From positions 62,001 through 126,000 of the forward strand of contig UBMU01000001.1 in the NCBI GenBank assembly GCA_900466605.1: a stretch of 64,000 nt of DNA. Reading direction: 5' to 3'. Made by a program: the position numbers and the translations under genes. Under the pieces are notes generated by a model. That model worked only from the letters and a program-made list of their open reading frames with translations. It searched no databases and had not been told where the DNA came from. This DNA is from Hyphomicrobiales bacterium. GTDB lineage: Bacteria; Pseudomonadota; Alphaproteobacteria; Rhizobiales; Rhizobiaceae. Each line of letters opens with the position of its first letter. The first letter of the stretch is position 1. Below are positions 38,173-47,075 of this stretch, piece by piece.

Positions 38173-39339
38173 TTAAGAGGCGACCGCCAGTGCCGCCTCG
38201 ATGTCCTTCCACAGAGCCTCTGTTCCTTCGAGGCCGACGTGAAGGCGTACGGACCGCGCATGGATCCCAAAGGTATGCGCGGAATTCGGTTGAGCCTTCT
38301 GCTGAAGGACGACCTCGCCTGGTACGATCAGGCTTTCATGCCCACCCCAGCTCACTCCCAGTTTGAAGAGCTTGAGGTGATCGGCGAAGGCGCGGATATC
38401 GACGCCCTCGCGGAATATGAAGGAGAACAGGCCCGACGTGCCGTTCAGCCCAGCGGGCAGGCGGTTGGTAAGGCCCGGATGGCATACCGTTTCCACTACA
38501 TCAAGTTCCTGCAGGCGCTTGGCGATCGTCATTGCAGCCGCTTCGTGCGCCCGCATGCGGATCGGCAAGGTTCGCAGGCCACGGATCAGGAGCCATGCAT
38601 CAAACGGCGAGAGTTTACCGCCAAGATAGGGGTAGGCCTCCGCCTTGATGCGAGCGATCATCTCTTTTGAGCCGGCGACCACACCGGCGACAACATCGCT
38701 GTGACCGCCAAGATATTTCGAAGCGGAATGGATGACGATATCGACCCCGAGTGAGATCGGCTGTTGAAAATAGGGACTTGCCCAGCTGTTGTCGATCATA
38801 CTGACGACGCCATGAGTTTTGGCAAGCGCTGCGAGCGCACCGACGTCATGGGCCTCCATTACCCAACTCGTCGGGCTTTCCATGTAAAAGACCTTGGCGC
38901 CAGGCAGTGCCTTGGCGACGGCTTCCTCGTCGCGGCCGTCGACATAGGTCACCTCGACCTTCATGCGCTTCAGGATTGTTCCGAAGAGGCGGAAGGCGTC
39001 AGGATAAACATGCTTGACTGCGACGATCCGGTCGCCCGGCTCAACGAAGGACAGCACAGCAGACGAGATTGCAGCCATGCCGCTTGCAAAGCCCAGCGCA
39101 TCCTCGGCCCCCTCAAGTTTCGCGAGCATTTCCTCGAACATGCGAACGGTTGGATTGAGACCACGCGTATAGATTGGGCGCACTTTCTCGCCTCGATAGG
39201 AGGCAATCATGTCGTCATAGTCGGAGAATGTGAAAAGCGACGTCTGGAAAATTGGCGGGACGACCGCCTCTGCGAAGTTTCCTTCGTCGTGTGCAGTGAT
39301 AAGCGAAGCAAGATCGAACGCGTCTGCGCCGTTATTCAT
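38173..39339 (-). CDS. PLP-dependent Cys/Met metabolism enzyme (cystathionine gamma-synthase/lyase family)
   Basis: A 388-residue fold-type I PLP enzyme. The PLP lysine is K208 in IHSASKYLGGHSD. The phosphate-site pair YTRGLNPT (Tyr57, Arg59) and the cofactor-stacking region FASGMAAISSA are in place. The family covers gamma-synthases, beta/gamma-lyases, O-acetylhomoserine sulfhydrylase and methionine gamma-lyase, and sequence by eye does not decide between them. Its start overlaps the FadR-type regulator stop by 4 bp, and it leads a sugar-type ABC importer. That makes a catabolic lyase acting on an imported S- or O-linked amino acid derivative plausible. Confidence 0.85.
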   Translation of the reverse strand: MNNGADAFDLASLITAHDEGNFAEAVVPPIFQTSLFTFSDYDDMIASYRGEKVRPIYTRGLNPTVRMFEEMLAKLEGAEDALGFASGMAAISSAVLSFVEPGDRIVAVKHVYPDAFRLFGTILKRMKVEVTYVDGRDEEAVAKALPGAKVFYMESPTSWVMEAHDVGALAALAKTHGVVSMIDNSWASPYFQQPISLGVDIVIHSASKYLGGHSDVVAGVVAGSKEMIARIKAEAYPYLGGKLSPFDAWLLIRGLRTLPIRMRAHEAAAMTIAKRLQELDVVETVCHPGLTNRLPAGLNGTSGLFSFIFREGVDIRAFADHLKLFKLGVSWGGHESLIVPGEVVLQQKAQPNSAHTFGIHARSVRLHVGLEGTEALWKDIEAALAVAS

Positions 39340-40058
39340 TTGGACATTTCCTTGATATCTTCCTCGACAACCTCGAGGATTTTAAGTGTCTCTTCCCGTG
39401 CAGCTTCGACGTCACGGGCAGCGATCGCGTTAAACAGCGTACGGTGAAATGGGAAAGAGCGACGGGCGAAATCCTCTCGCTCGAATGGGTGTTCCCAAAA
39501 TTGCCAAAAGGTTTCGCGCATTTGTTCGAGAAGCTGACGAAAGAGCGGGTTGTGAGTCGCGTCGTAGATGGCGAGATGGAAGGCAAGGTCTTCCGGTCCG
39601 GATGTCCCCTTCTCGATGTGGACGCGTTCCATCTCGTTGAGGTTACTTTCGATGAGAACGAGATCGTTCTCCGTCCGTTTTCTCGCAGCGACCATGCAGG
39701 CTTCGCATTCTATGCCTCGGCGCACCTCGAGCGTTTGTAGCAGCGCATCGCGCAGGTGGCCGGTGTCAAGCGACAACGGCATATGGATCGTTGCCTTGGA
39801 AACCGGTTTCAGCAGATAAGTTCCGCTGCCCTTGCGGGTTTCGATGACGCCGAGTGCCTGAAAATGACGAATCGCCTCGCGGATCGTCGAACGGCCGACC
39901 ATCAACGCCGACATTAGTTCGCGTTCCGCCGGCAGGCGGTCACCGGCCTTCAGTTGGGCACTCTGAACGTAGTCCGCCAAGGCGTCGGTGACCTGGCGTG
40001 CCCGATCGAATGCCGGTAGCGGCCGCAAGGCCGGCCTATCGCTGCTTGATGCCTTCAT
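39336..40058 (-). CDS. GntR/FadR-family transcriptional regulator
   Basis: A 240-residue regulator with an N-terminal GntR winged helix-turn-helix (residues 20-85: GDRLPAERELMSALMVGRST, IREAIRHFQALGVIE, GSGTYLL) and a C-terminal all-helical FCD domain. The FCD metal ligands are probably in DLAFHLAIYDATHN and the later HRTLFNAI. It is the first gene of the operon, so it likely autoregulates together with the PLP enzyme and ABC importer. A GntR-like half-site TTGGTCTGAC lies about 40 bp upstream (near 40097). Confidence 0.88.
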   Translation of the reverse strand: MKASSSDRPALRPLPAFDRARQVTDALADYVQSAQLKAGDRLPAERELMSALMVGRSTIREAIRHFQALGVIETRKGSGTYLLKPVSKATIHMPLSLDTGHLRDALLQTLEVRRGIECEACMVAARKRTENDLVLIESNLNEMERVHIEKGTSGPEDLAFHLAIYDATHNPLFRQLLEQMRETFWQFWEHPFEREDFARRSFPFHRTLFNAIAARDVEAAREETLKILEVVEEDIKEMSK

Positions 40059-40388
40059 GGTTCCCCAAGTTTCTTATTAGGCAGTCGACCTGTGAATTGG
40101 TCTGACATCTTAGCATTTCTCAAAGCGTGGAAATCGTCAAGGGCGCGCTAGATATTTGCCGCCCGTTCTGCCTTGTGAAGTGATGCACTTGGCAAAAGGA
40201 CTTCGAGCACGTGCGGTCCGTCGTCTGTGGTGAATTTGATTGGCTGGCAGCGCTAGACATCCCGCAGGCCAAATCCGGCAAGCATCTGCGGTCGCGAGCA
40301 ACAGCGATTTTAAGATCTGCACGCCAACCGGTGGCGTCGCCGTCCCCGATGTGCTCACTTCATCGGCAGGTCGCCGCGGGTTTCGCAG
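40059..40388. other. Gap with a possible gene-end remnant
   Basis: No intact gene lies in these 330 bp. On the minus strand 40147-40243 reads DDGPHVLEVLLPSASLHKAE and then a stop. It looks like the C-terminal tail of a thiamine-diphosphate-enzyme-like protein (GPxLxEVxxP). Another stop 9 bp further upstream in the same frame breaks it. This is a weak resemblance and may be chance. The right part (near 40059-40110) should hold the promoter of the GntR operon. Confidence 0.25.
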
Positions 40389-41012
40389 TCAGTAAAGAAG
40401 TAGGCCAAAACCGGTGCAAAGCAGTACGAGCGTCCATATGACATCCACGTTGATCCAGGCGCTACGCAATATCTCGAGCCCGATCCAGCGATAGACCGCC
40501 AAGGCAGCAATACTCGTGGCCGTCAGCATGGCAAGCGTATGAACACCGATCGCTGCGAGCGTCATCGCCGCTGACCCCGTCGTTTCGCGCAACGGCGATT
40601 CTGTTAGACAAAGGGGCATCAGTGCAGGCAGGACCATTAACCCTGCCCCGTGCGCGGTGGCCATTAAGAACGACCAGAAGGCAAGGCCGGCAAGGCCCAC
40701 ACGCATTCCGATGCGAACGCGGCGCCGGTGTCCGAAGACATAGTGCCAGATGGCCCACGCAACGAGAGCCGCTCCTGTTGCAGTTCGCACTGCATCCTGA
40801 TCCACAAAAAGGCCGGCAGCGATCAGGGCGCCGGCCACCGCCGCTACCGACACCGCATGGCCAAGGGCGATGGCAGGCACAGCTTGAATTACCGCTGCGG
40901 TGCTCTGCCGGTGAACGCCCAGAGCCACCGCAAATAACCATCCCATCGCGGGATTGAGACCATGAAAGGCGCCCAAACCCGCCAGCAGGATCCAAGGCCA
41001 AAGTTCATCCAT
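40389..41012 (-). CDS. Polytopic membrane protein with conserved-looking histidines, next to SBP56 gene
   Basis: I do not recognise a characterised family. The 207-residue protein has about six hydrophobic segments. Histidines sit inside or at the ends of helices: AFHGLNPAMGW (about residue 17), IALGHAVS (about 50), WHYVFGHRRR (about 95), ATAHGAGLM (about 115) and VHTLAML (about 155). The pattern is reminiscent of NicO/HoxN-type metal transporters (HxxxxDH-like motifs) without matching them. ATG 41012 has GAGG 7 bp upstream and lies 17 bp after the SBP56 stop, so the two are co-transcribed. A metal-supply role for SBP56 is inference. Confidence 0.7.
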   Translation of the reverse strand: MDELWPWILLAGLGAFHGLNPAMGWLFAVALGVHRQSTAAVIQAVPAIALGHAVSVAAVAGALIAAGLFVDQDAVRTATGAALVAWAIWHYVFGHRRRVRIGMRVGLAGLAFWSFLMATAHGAGLMVLPALMPLCLTESPLRETTGSAAMTLAAIGVHTLAMLTATSIAALAVYRWIGLEILRSAWINVDVIWTLVLLCTGFGLLLY

Positions 41013-41029
41013 CGGCGCCTCACCGTTCC

Positions 41030-42424
41030 CTAGGGAAAACAATAGGAATCTGACGAGCAATCTCCGCCCTGGAGGCGAACCTGGTGCGGGCGATGCGACT
41101 TCGGCCATTCGACGAAGAACTTCTCATCAAAGGCAATGCCGCCGTCGTCGCCGACGTCGAGCTTTGCCATCCAGCCCGAGATACCATCGGGATAGAACTG
41201 TTCGTCGATTGCCCCGTATAGTGAGTTTGTGAAGTAGACGCGGCGACCGTCCCGGCTGATTTCGACCATCTGCGGGCCGCCGTTCAGCGCTCCATTCTTC
41301 GCCGCCGGGTGCGACGCACGCGAGACGATTCCACCGATCCTGACCTTGCCTGTCAGCTTCGGCTTGAAGGGGTCTGACACATCGTATTGTCGCAGGTCGC
41401 CGGTTCCCCAGCAGGACACGTAGAGAAACTTGTCATCCATCGAAAGGTCAATATCGGTGACGAGTGGCGGCACAGCACCAAAACCTTTTAGCAGTGGCGG
41501 CAAACTTTCGGCATCTGCCGGCTCGGCAGGGATGTCGATCACCTTCGTCACTCCCCATTTCGCGCCATCGCGATGCCAGACCCAAATTGAGGACGAGAGG
41601 TCATCGAGATTGAGCACGCAGTTGACGAACCCGTAGGCCTTCGTTGGATCGTGCGCGGGCCTCAGTTCGAAAACGAGTTGATACTTATCTCCAAAATCGA
41701 TCGTCTGGAGGTGCTTGCGCTTGTGCAAATCCCAAAAATGCAGGCGGCGTCCGTATTTCGCGCCGAGTAAAATGTCCGGGATCAGACCATTTTCAAAGGT
41801 GTCCGGTAAACCCCACTCGCTGGTAACAAGTGTATCATGGCCAAGGTGCCACCAGACGTCATAGGATAGTTGTTGTGGTCCCCGATCCATTTCCCACTGA
41901 CCGCGGACCTCAAAGGTCTCGTGATCCATCAGAAAAATGCCGCCCGGAGCTTTGCCTTCTGCATTGCCAAGCGCGGCAACATAGATCCCCTCAGGGCCAC
42001 AATGGACCGTGTGGGGTCGGGAGTAGCCTGAGCGTTCAACAACTTCGGCAGGCTCGATAACTCTGAAGATGGACGGGCTCCTGGCATCCGGCTTGGTGTC
42101 GACGATATGGATCCGCGAGGATTTCAGCCCGGGCAGGACCAGATAGCGACGCTCGGCGTGAGGGTGTGGCGCGTTCGGGCACAGGCAGGACGAGCAGGCA
42201 TTCCAGCCAAAATGGTGCAGTTCATCGCCAACATTCGGCATCGCGAGAGTATTTACGATCTGTCCGTATGATCGCGACTTCGGGTCGACATCCACAACCG
42301 CCAGCTGGTCGGCAACCGCTCGTGCCGGATCGAAGGCGACGACGTAGGCTATCGTTTCTGGTGAGGCCTTCATAGCCATTCGTGGCGATGGATAAAAGCT
42401 TGGATCGGGTTTCCACGTTACCAT
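41030..42424 (-). CDS. SBP56-family selenium-binding protein / methanethiol oxidase
   Basis: A 464-residue SBP56 protein, typical in length. The diagnostic segment HHFGWNACSSC (about residues 70-80) contains the cysteine that binds selenium in the human protein. PHTVHCGPEGIYVAALG and HRPHQVRLQGGDCSSDSYC (final residues) are also typical. Bacterial homologues (MtoX) oxidise methanethiol to formaldehyde, H2S and H2O2 and need copper. No signal peptide is obvious, whereas studied MtoX enzymes are reported as periplasmic. Start ATG 42424 has AGGAG 8 bp upstream. It is followed by a membrane protein in the same operon. Confidence 0.88.
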   Translation of the reverse strand: MVTWKPDPSFYPSPRMAMKASPETIAYVVAFDPARAVADQLAVVDVDPKSRSYGQIVNTLAMPNVGDELHHFGWNACSSCLCPNAPHPHAERRYLVLPGLKSSRIHIVDTKPDARSPSIFRVIEPAEVVERSGYSRPHTVHCGPEGIYVAALGNAEGKAPGGIFLMDHETFEVRGQWEMDRGPQQLSYDVWWHLGHDTLVTSEWGLPDTFENGLIPDILLGAKYGRRLHFWDLHKRKHLQTIDFGDKYQLVFELRPAHDPTKAYGFVNCVLNLDDLSSSIWVWHRDGAKWGVTKVIDIPAEPADAESLPPLLKGFGAVPPLVTDIDLSMDDKFLYVSCWGTGDLRQYDVSDPFKPKLTGKVRIGGIVSRASHPAAKNGALNGGPQMVEISRDGRRVYFTNSLYGAIDEQFYPDGISGWMAKLDVGDDGGIAFDEKFFVEWPKSHRPHQVRLQGGDCSSDSYCFP

Positions 42425-42936
42425 GTGCAGTGCTCCTGGCTCGCGTTCGCTGAACAGTGAAAAGTGTTCGCTAAATGCTTGCCGACAGCCGGCTCACCGC
42501 TGCAGGCCGGGCAGGATCCAAGGATGTTCCGACGAAAACCGGTTCAAAAACCGATCAAATGAGCCGTAGACGCAATCCTCCCTTCCCGATTGTCTCAGAT
42601 AACCTCGCCTTTGGGCAGCGTTTTTTAGCGGTCTCATAACGCCTTCCACCTTTCCAGGTAGGCTGAGCCGGCGTTCATCGGTGACGGCCATCGACATCCA
42701 GAACAATGTGTCCAGAAGCGGAATTCCTGCTCAACGATCCCTTAGGAGACAGGCTCAAACCCGAAGCCGCATAACCCAATGCGCATTTGTGTCTGCCTGC
42801 CCTCCCGCCGCTGTCGTCACGCAGTCTCTTAGCTTCGCTTAAATCACTCACGGCACGTAAGGAGTTCATTAGACAATAGATACTAGATAAAGGCGTACCA
42901 GGAGAATGGATCAGCAGAAGTGAGGGGTCACTTAGC
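42425..42936. other. Long non-coding gap between SBP56 and HD-GYP genes
   Basis: These 512 bp separate two divergent genes. The minus-strand open frame at 42675-43154 overlaps the HD-GYP gene and looks like its shadow. I find no recognisable protein, RNA gene or strong inverted repeat. The ribosome site GAGGGG near 42921 belongs to the HD-GYP gene. Promoters for both neighbours must lie here. Confidence 0.5.
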
Positions 42937-43863
42937 GTGGTTCTGCGTATTCCAAAGTCCCTACTTCGTAAGGGAATGTATATCGAATCGGTGGAATGCG
43001 CGGATCTGGAATTCTCCGGACGACGCTTCCTGCTCGAAACGGATACCGACCTGCGAACCATACTCGCCTCGTCCGCCGAAAACGTTCTCGTCAATCCCGA
43101 AAGGAGCAGGATTGACTGCGGCGTGCCTGTTGGCCGCCGGCTGGACGACGTCAACCCTTCAGTTCCTTTACGTGAAGGGGAAAAGCGCTCCCAAATCCAA
43201 CACGCAATATCTCATGCAGCAGCAACCCTGCGGGAAGGTTTTAGCCATATCAAATCAGGCAAGTTTGATATCGATAGATTTGCCCCTGCGGCTAGAAGTA
43301 TTGCGACTTCCATTCGCCTTTCGCCGCCTGTTCTGGCCGAAGTCACGCGTTTGAAGACGAAGGACGAGGGAACCTATGTTCACTCGCTCGCAGTCAGCGG
43401 GCTGATGACGGGACTTGGCCATCTCTCTGACCTTGGAGAGGAAACGACTAGAGAGCTAACCATTGCCGGACTGTTGCATGACGTTGGCAAACTGCTGATA
43501 CCCAACCCCATCCTCAACAAGGTCGGAAAACTAACGGAAGCCGAGCGTCATATAGTGCGCAGCCATCCTGAGAGGGGTTATCAGCTACTCAAGCGGTATC
43601 CAGAGGTCTCTGATCTCATTCTTGAAATCTGCCGATTTCACCACGAAGCGCTTGACGGAAGTGGCTATCCACTTGGCCTTCGAGCCGACCGACTGAGTCT
43701 CCCAATTCGCATATGCACTGTCTGCGACGTATTTGATGCTCTTACAAGCGTGCGCCCCTACAAGCGCGCTTGGACCAGCACAGAGGCCTTGAAATGGATG
43801 TTCGAGAGGGGTCATCTCTTCGACAGGAGACTGGTCTTACGGCTCGGGAGCCTGCTTAATTGA
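42937..43863 (+). CDS. HD-GYP domain protein (probable cyclic-di-GMP phosphodiesterase)
   Basis: A 308-residue protein with an N-terminal DUF3391-like region (residues 1-75, PKSLLRKGMYIESVE) followed by an HD-GYP domain (about 145-300). The HD pair is H181-D182 with K185 (LLHDVGKLLIPN), then HHE 235-237 and DGSGYP 240-245. Canonical proteins hydrolyse c-di-GMP to pGpG or GMP with two or three iron or manganese ions. All hallmark residues are present, so activity is likely. The start is GTG 42937. No membrane segment is seen; it is a single gene. Confidence 0.88.
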   Translation: MVLRIPKSLLRKGMYIESVECADLEFSGRRFLLETDTDLRTILASSAENVLVNPERSRIDCGVPVGRRLDDVNPSVPLREGEKRSQIQHAISHAAATLREGFSHIKSGKFDIDRFAPAARSIATSIRLSPPVLAEVTRLKTKDEGTYVHSLAVSGLMTGLGHLSDLGEETTRELTIAGLLHDVGKLLIPNPILNKVGKLTEAERHIVRSHPERGYQLLKRYPEVSDLILEICRFHHEALDGSGYPLGLRADRLSLPIRICTVCDVFDALTSVRPYKRAWTSTEALKWMFERGHLFDRRLVLRLGSLLN

Positions 43864-44057
43864 GGCAAGGATAAGAACATCCCATTTTCAAATTCGACGC
43901 TCTCTGTATTCCCCATCCGCCTGAGCATCGCAATTGTTCTCGAACCCGATTTTAGTCGCTCTTCCGGGCTCGACGCTGCCGCAGCAATAAGCACTTTAGC
44001 CGAAGTTGCTTGTACGGTTGCCGGGGCGCTAGTAAGCCGGTGGATAGGAAGGTTTAG

Positions 44058-45659
44058 GTGAGCGTTATGCGTAACTTCGAGGTTCCGGGCCGGTCGCTGG
44101 CTGTCGCACGTCACGGAATGGCAGCGACTTCGCATCCATTCGCAACGCTGACGGCCGTGGAGATCATGAAGGCAGGAGGCAACGCCGTCGACGCAGCGGT
44201 GGCAGCCGTTGCGATACAGTCGGTGGTCGAAGCGGGATCGACCGGTATCGGAGGGGACTGCTTCGCAATGATATCAATGCGAGGGGCTACTGATATTCGC
44301 GCCTACAATGGATCGGGCAAGACACCGATCTCGCTAACGCGCGAAGCGTTGAGAGGTGAAGGTGTGACGGCGATCGAACGATCGTCTCCCCATGCCGTTA
44401 CGGTTCCTGGCGGGGTCGATGCCTGGTGCCGCCTTTTACGCGACTTCGGCCGCATGCAGATGGCTGAGGTACTTCAGCCGGCAATCGCGATGGCACAAGA
44501 GGGGTACGTATTAACCCCCCGTGTTGCTACCGACCTAAGCCAACAGCGCGATCTCCTGGCAGGTGATTTCACCGCACGGGCCACGTTCCTGGTTGAGGGT
44601 GAGGCGCCGACGGTTGGCTATGTCCAGCGCCAGCCCTTGCTCGCAGAGACCCTGAACGCGATCGCGCACGATGGCAGGGACGCCTTCTATCGGGGCGCAA
44701 TTGCAAAGGATATGGTTGAGCATCTACGCGGATTGGGAGGGCACCACACACTCGACGATTTCTGCGATGCAGAAGGAGAGTATGTGGAGCCCATCTCTTC
44801 GATCTATCGCGGCCGAACGATCTACGAGTGCCCACCGAATGGTCAGGGGATCGTCGCCCTCCTAATCTTGAACATTCTCTCACGTTTCTCGCTGTCTTCG
44901 GACCCCTATGACGCCGATGATCTGCACCTCCTGCTCGAGGCAACACGATTGGCCTATGCGGCTCGCGATGCGATGGTTTCCGATCCGGCCACTTCGGGGA
45001 GCGGCGTCGAACACATGCTCTCAGACGCGCTTGCTGATCACCTCGCCGGCACTATTTCCCTCGATCGGACGAGCGAGCCGCTGCCGTCGCTCGATACCGT
45101 TGAGCACAAAGATACGGTCTATCTCTGCGTCGTGGATCGCGATCGCAATGTGGTCAGCCTCATCAACTCGCTCTTCAGTTCCTACGGCAGCGGGCTGATG
45201 GCGCCCCGCTCTGGCGTGCTGTTTCACAATCGCGGCCAAGGTTTTTCGCTCACGCCGGGTCATCCCAACGAAATTGGGCCGCGAAAGCGCCCCATGCATA
45301 CGATCATCCCGGCAATGGTTGCTGAAGACGGGCGCGTCGTCATGCCGTTCGGAGTTATGGGGGGGCACTACCAGGCAATGGGCCACGCGCATCTTCTGTC
45401 CCGGATATATGACTACGGTCTCGACCTTCAGTCCGCCATCGATCTACCGCGCGTTTTTCCACTTCCCGCCACACGGTCGGTGGAGGTCGAGGAAGCCATG
45501 CGTACTCGCCTTGGCAGCGAACTGGAACGGCGCGGCTTTAAGGTCCAGCCACCGCGCGTTGCGATCGGCGGCGCACAGGCGATCAGGATCGATTGGGATC
45601 GCGGAATCCTGTTTGGGGGATCGGACCACCGCAAGGACGGAATGGCGTTGGGCTATTAG
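44058..45659 (+). CDS. Gamma-glutamyltransferase family protein
   Basis: A 533-residue Ntn-hydrolase. The large-subunit part has GMAATSHPFATLTAVEIMKAGGN and NAVDAAVAAVA. The autoprocessing/nucleophile threonine fits the KDTVYLCVVD segment (about residue 350), and RKRPMHTIIPAM follows. The usual nucleophile context is TTHxSVVD; here the second Thr-His is Val-Tyr, as in some YwrD-like members. I see no signal peptide, so it may be cytoplasmic, unlike E. coli GGT. GTG 44058 has AGGAAGG 5 bp upstream, better placed than ATG 44067. It probably hydrolyses gamma-glutamyl amides or glutathione derivatives. Monocistronic. Confidence 0.85.
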   Translation: MSVMRNFEVPGRSLAVARHGMAATSHPFATLTAVEIMKAGGNAVDAAVAAVAIQSVVEAGSTGIGGDCFAMISMRGATDIRAYNGSGKTPISLTREALRGEGVTAIERSSPHAVTVPGGVDAWCRLLRDFGRMQMAEVLQPAIAMAQEGYVLTPRVATDLSQQRDLLAGDFTARATFLVEGEAPTVGYVQRQPLLAETLNAIAHDGRDAFYRGAIAKDMVEHLRGLGGHHTLDDFCDAEGEYVEPISSIYRGRTIYECPPNGQGIVALLILNILSRFSLSSDPYDADDLHLLLEATRLAYAARDAMVSDPATSGSGVEHMLSDALADHLAGTISLDRTSEPLPSLDTVEHKDTVYLCVVDRDRNVVSLINSLFSSYGSGLMAPRSGVLFHNRGQGFSLTPGHPNEIGPRKRPMHTIIPAMVAEDGRVVMPFGVMGGHYQAMGHAHLLSRIYDYGLDLQSAIDLPRVFPLPATRSVEVEEAMRTRLGSELERRGFKVQPPRVAIGGAQAIRIDWDRGILFGGSDHRKDGMALGY

Positions 45660-45879
45660 ATCAATTCGGCTTCGTCAGTCCCCCAATGCCTAAAGGCCTT
45701 GCGGACAGCGGATCGAAGTCCTTAGCCATCATGAATTAAGTCATCTCGTGGCAGTCGGCTGGTGCAGCTCCACATATTCGATGCTCACCCGGCGTCTATC
45801 ACTATTTGATGGCACTGAGCCGCGACGTCGTGAGACCTGTTCGTGGCGAGCTATATGGAACGAGCCTCATTAACATGAC

Positions 45880-46959
45880 CTATCGCTGCGGCTTGTCCGC
45901 AAAGTGCTTGATCGCGTATTCCGCCGCGCGCTGGTTCGATTGTCGCGCGTCATCAAGCCAGAACGGGAAGAGTTGCCACTGATGAATCATGCCTGGCCAG
46001 ATCTCCGTTGTCACATCGACACCCGCCTTGCGTGCGTTGTCTGCTAGCCGGAGGGTGTCGTCCAAGAGCGCTTCACTTCCACCCACCTGCATCAACAATG
46101 GTGGAAATCCTGTCAGGTCGGCATAAAGGGGTGAAACCATGGGATCGACGGGCGAGCGTGTTCCCAGATAGGCCTTGCGGATGAGGTCGAGTCCAGCTGG
46201 ATCAATCAACGGATCAGTGGCGGCGTTTGTAGTAAACGATCTACCCGTGGCGGCCAGATCGGTGATGGGGCTCATTGCGATCACGGCCGCTGGTAGCGGC
46301 CCGCTCACACGCATTTGTCGTAGCGTGGCCTCTATTGCCAGGTTCCCACCAGCGGATTCGCCAATGAGTACTATGTTGTCGCTTTCGTATCCAGAATCTA
46401 GCAACCAACGATACGCGCTCAGCGCATCATCGATCTGAGCCGGGTATTTGTCGTTGGGCGCGAGCCGGTAGTCGATCAGAAGCACGTCGGCTGATGCGGC
46501 CTTGGCCAGCGACCCAGCTATTGCCCTGTGCGTTCGCAACGAACCACTGTAGAACCCGCCTCCGTGAATATAGAGGATGGCTCGTCTTCCGAGCGGATGG
46601 TGCAATCTTGCTGGCCAAATGAGTTGTGCATCGACACCACCGGCATCGACTGGCTTGATTTGCACACGGGTCGGTTCCGGGGTTGACTCCATAAGGTCTT
46701 CGAAGGCTTCACGTCGTTTGCGCAGGCTGTCAGCTGTGGTGTAGCGCTGCTCCCATGTTTCGACGAGCTTGCGGACTTGTTCTTTTGAGACCTGCGTCTG
46801 TGGTGGCGGCTCCTCTGCCAAGGCTGGGTTCTGCAAGAACCCGACGGCGATGCCGAGAGCGACGCTGGCCATCACCCCTGTCGACATCGAGGCTAGCGTT
46901 GCTGATCCAAGCCCACGCAACACGCCAGTCTTTTTTCGTAAAACCTCAGCCACAAGCAC
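45880..46959 (-). CDS. Exported alpha/beta-hydrolase esterase (HSL family)
   Basis: A 359-residue hydrolase with an N-terminal signal/anchor (a hydrophobic stretch of about 20 residues ending before NPALAEEPPP). The HSL-family oxyanion motif is HGGGFYSGS. The nucleophile serine is in GESAGGN, with acid and base candidates in the DPMVSP...EALLDD and GMIHQW segments. It should cleave short acyl esters in the periplasm or envelope. The frame runs to 46977. I choose GTG 46959, 7 bp after AGGAGG. A single gene, convergent with GGT. Confidence 0.85.
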   Translation of the reverse strand: MLVAEVLRKKTGVLRGLGSATLASMSTGVMASVALGIAVGFLQNPALAEEPPPQTQVSKEQVRKLVETWEQRYTTADSLRKRREAFEDLMESTPEPTRVQIKPVDAGGVDAQLIWPARLHHPLGRRAILYIHGGGFYSGSLRTHRAIAGSLAKAASADVLLIDYRLAPNDKYPAQIDDALSAYRWLLDSGYESDNIVLIGESAGGNLAIEATLRQMRVSGPLPAAVIAMSPITDLAATGRSFTTNAATDPLIDPAGLDLIRKAYLGTRSPVDPMVSPLYADLTGFPPLLMQVGGSEALLDDTLRLADNARKAGVDVTTEIWPGMIHQWQLFPFWLDDARQSNQRAAEYAIKHFADKPQR

Positions 46960-47075
46960 CACGCAACCTCCTAGCACAAGGCATCTGTTCGATGCCTGAA
47001 CCTGCCATGCCCGCAGGCAGTGTCAAGGCTTGGTGACCCCGATGATGGCCCTGGCGTCAGAGTGTAGGGTGGCGG

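Noticed and set aside
41024..41040. GTTCCCTAGGG-AAAAC as a third parS-like site
   Set aside because: It lies at the SBP56 stop codon, the right half does not match (GAAAAC), and the centre breaks the consensus. Probably chance.
42675..43154. A 159-codon minus-strand frame between SBP56 and HD-GYP genes
   Set aside because: Most of it overlaps the start of the HD-GYP gene on the other strand, and it has no motif.
43812..44135. A minus-strand frame in the HD-GYP to GGT gap
   Set aside because: It overlaps both genes and has no ribosome site or similarity. The gap also reads open on the plus strand without a start.
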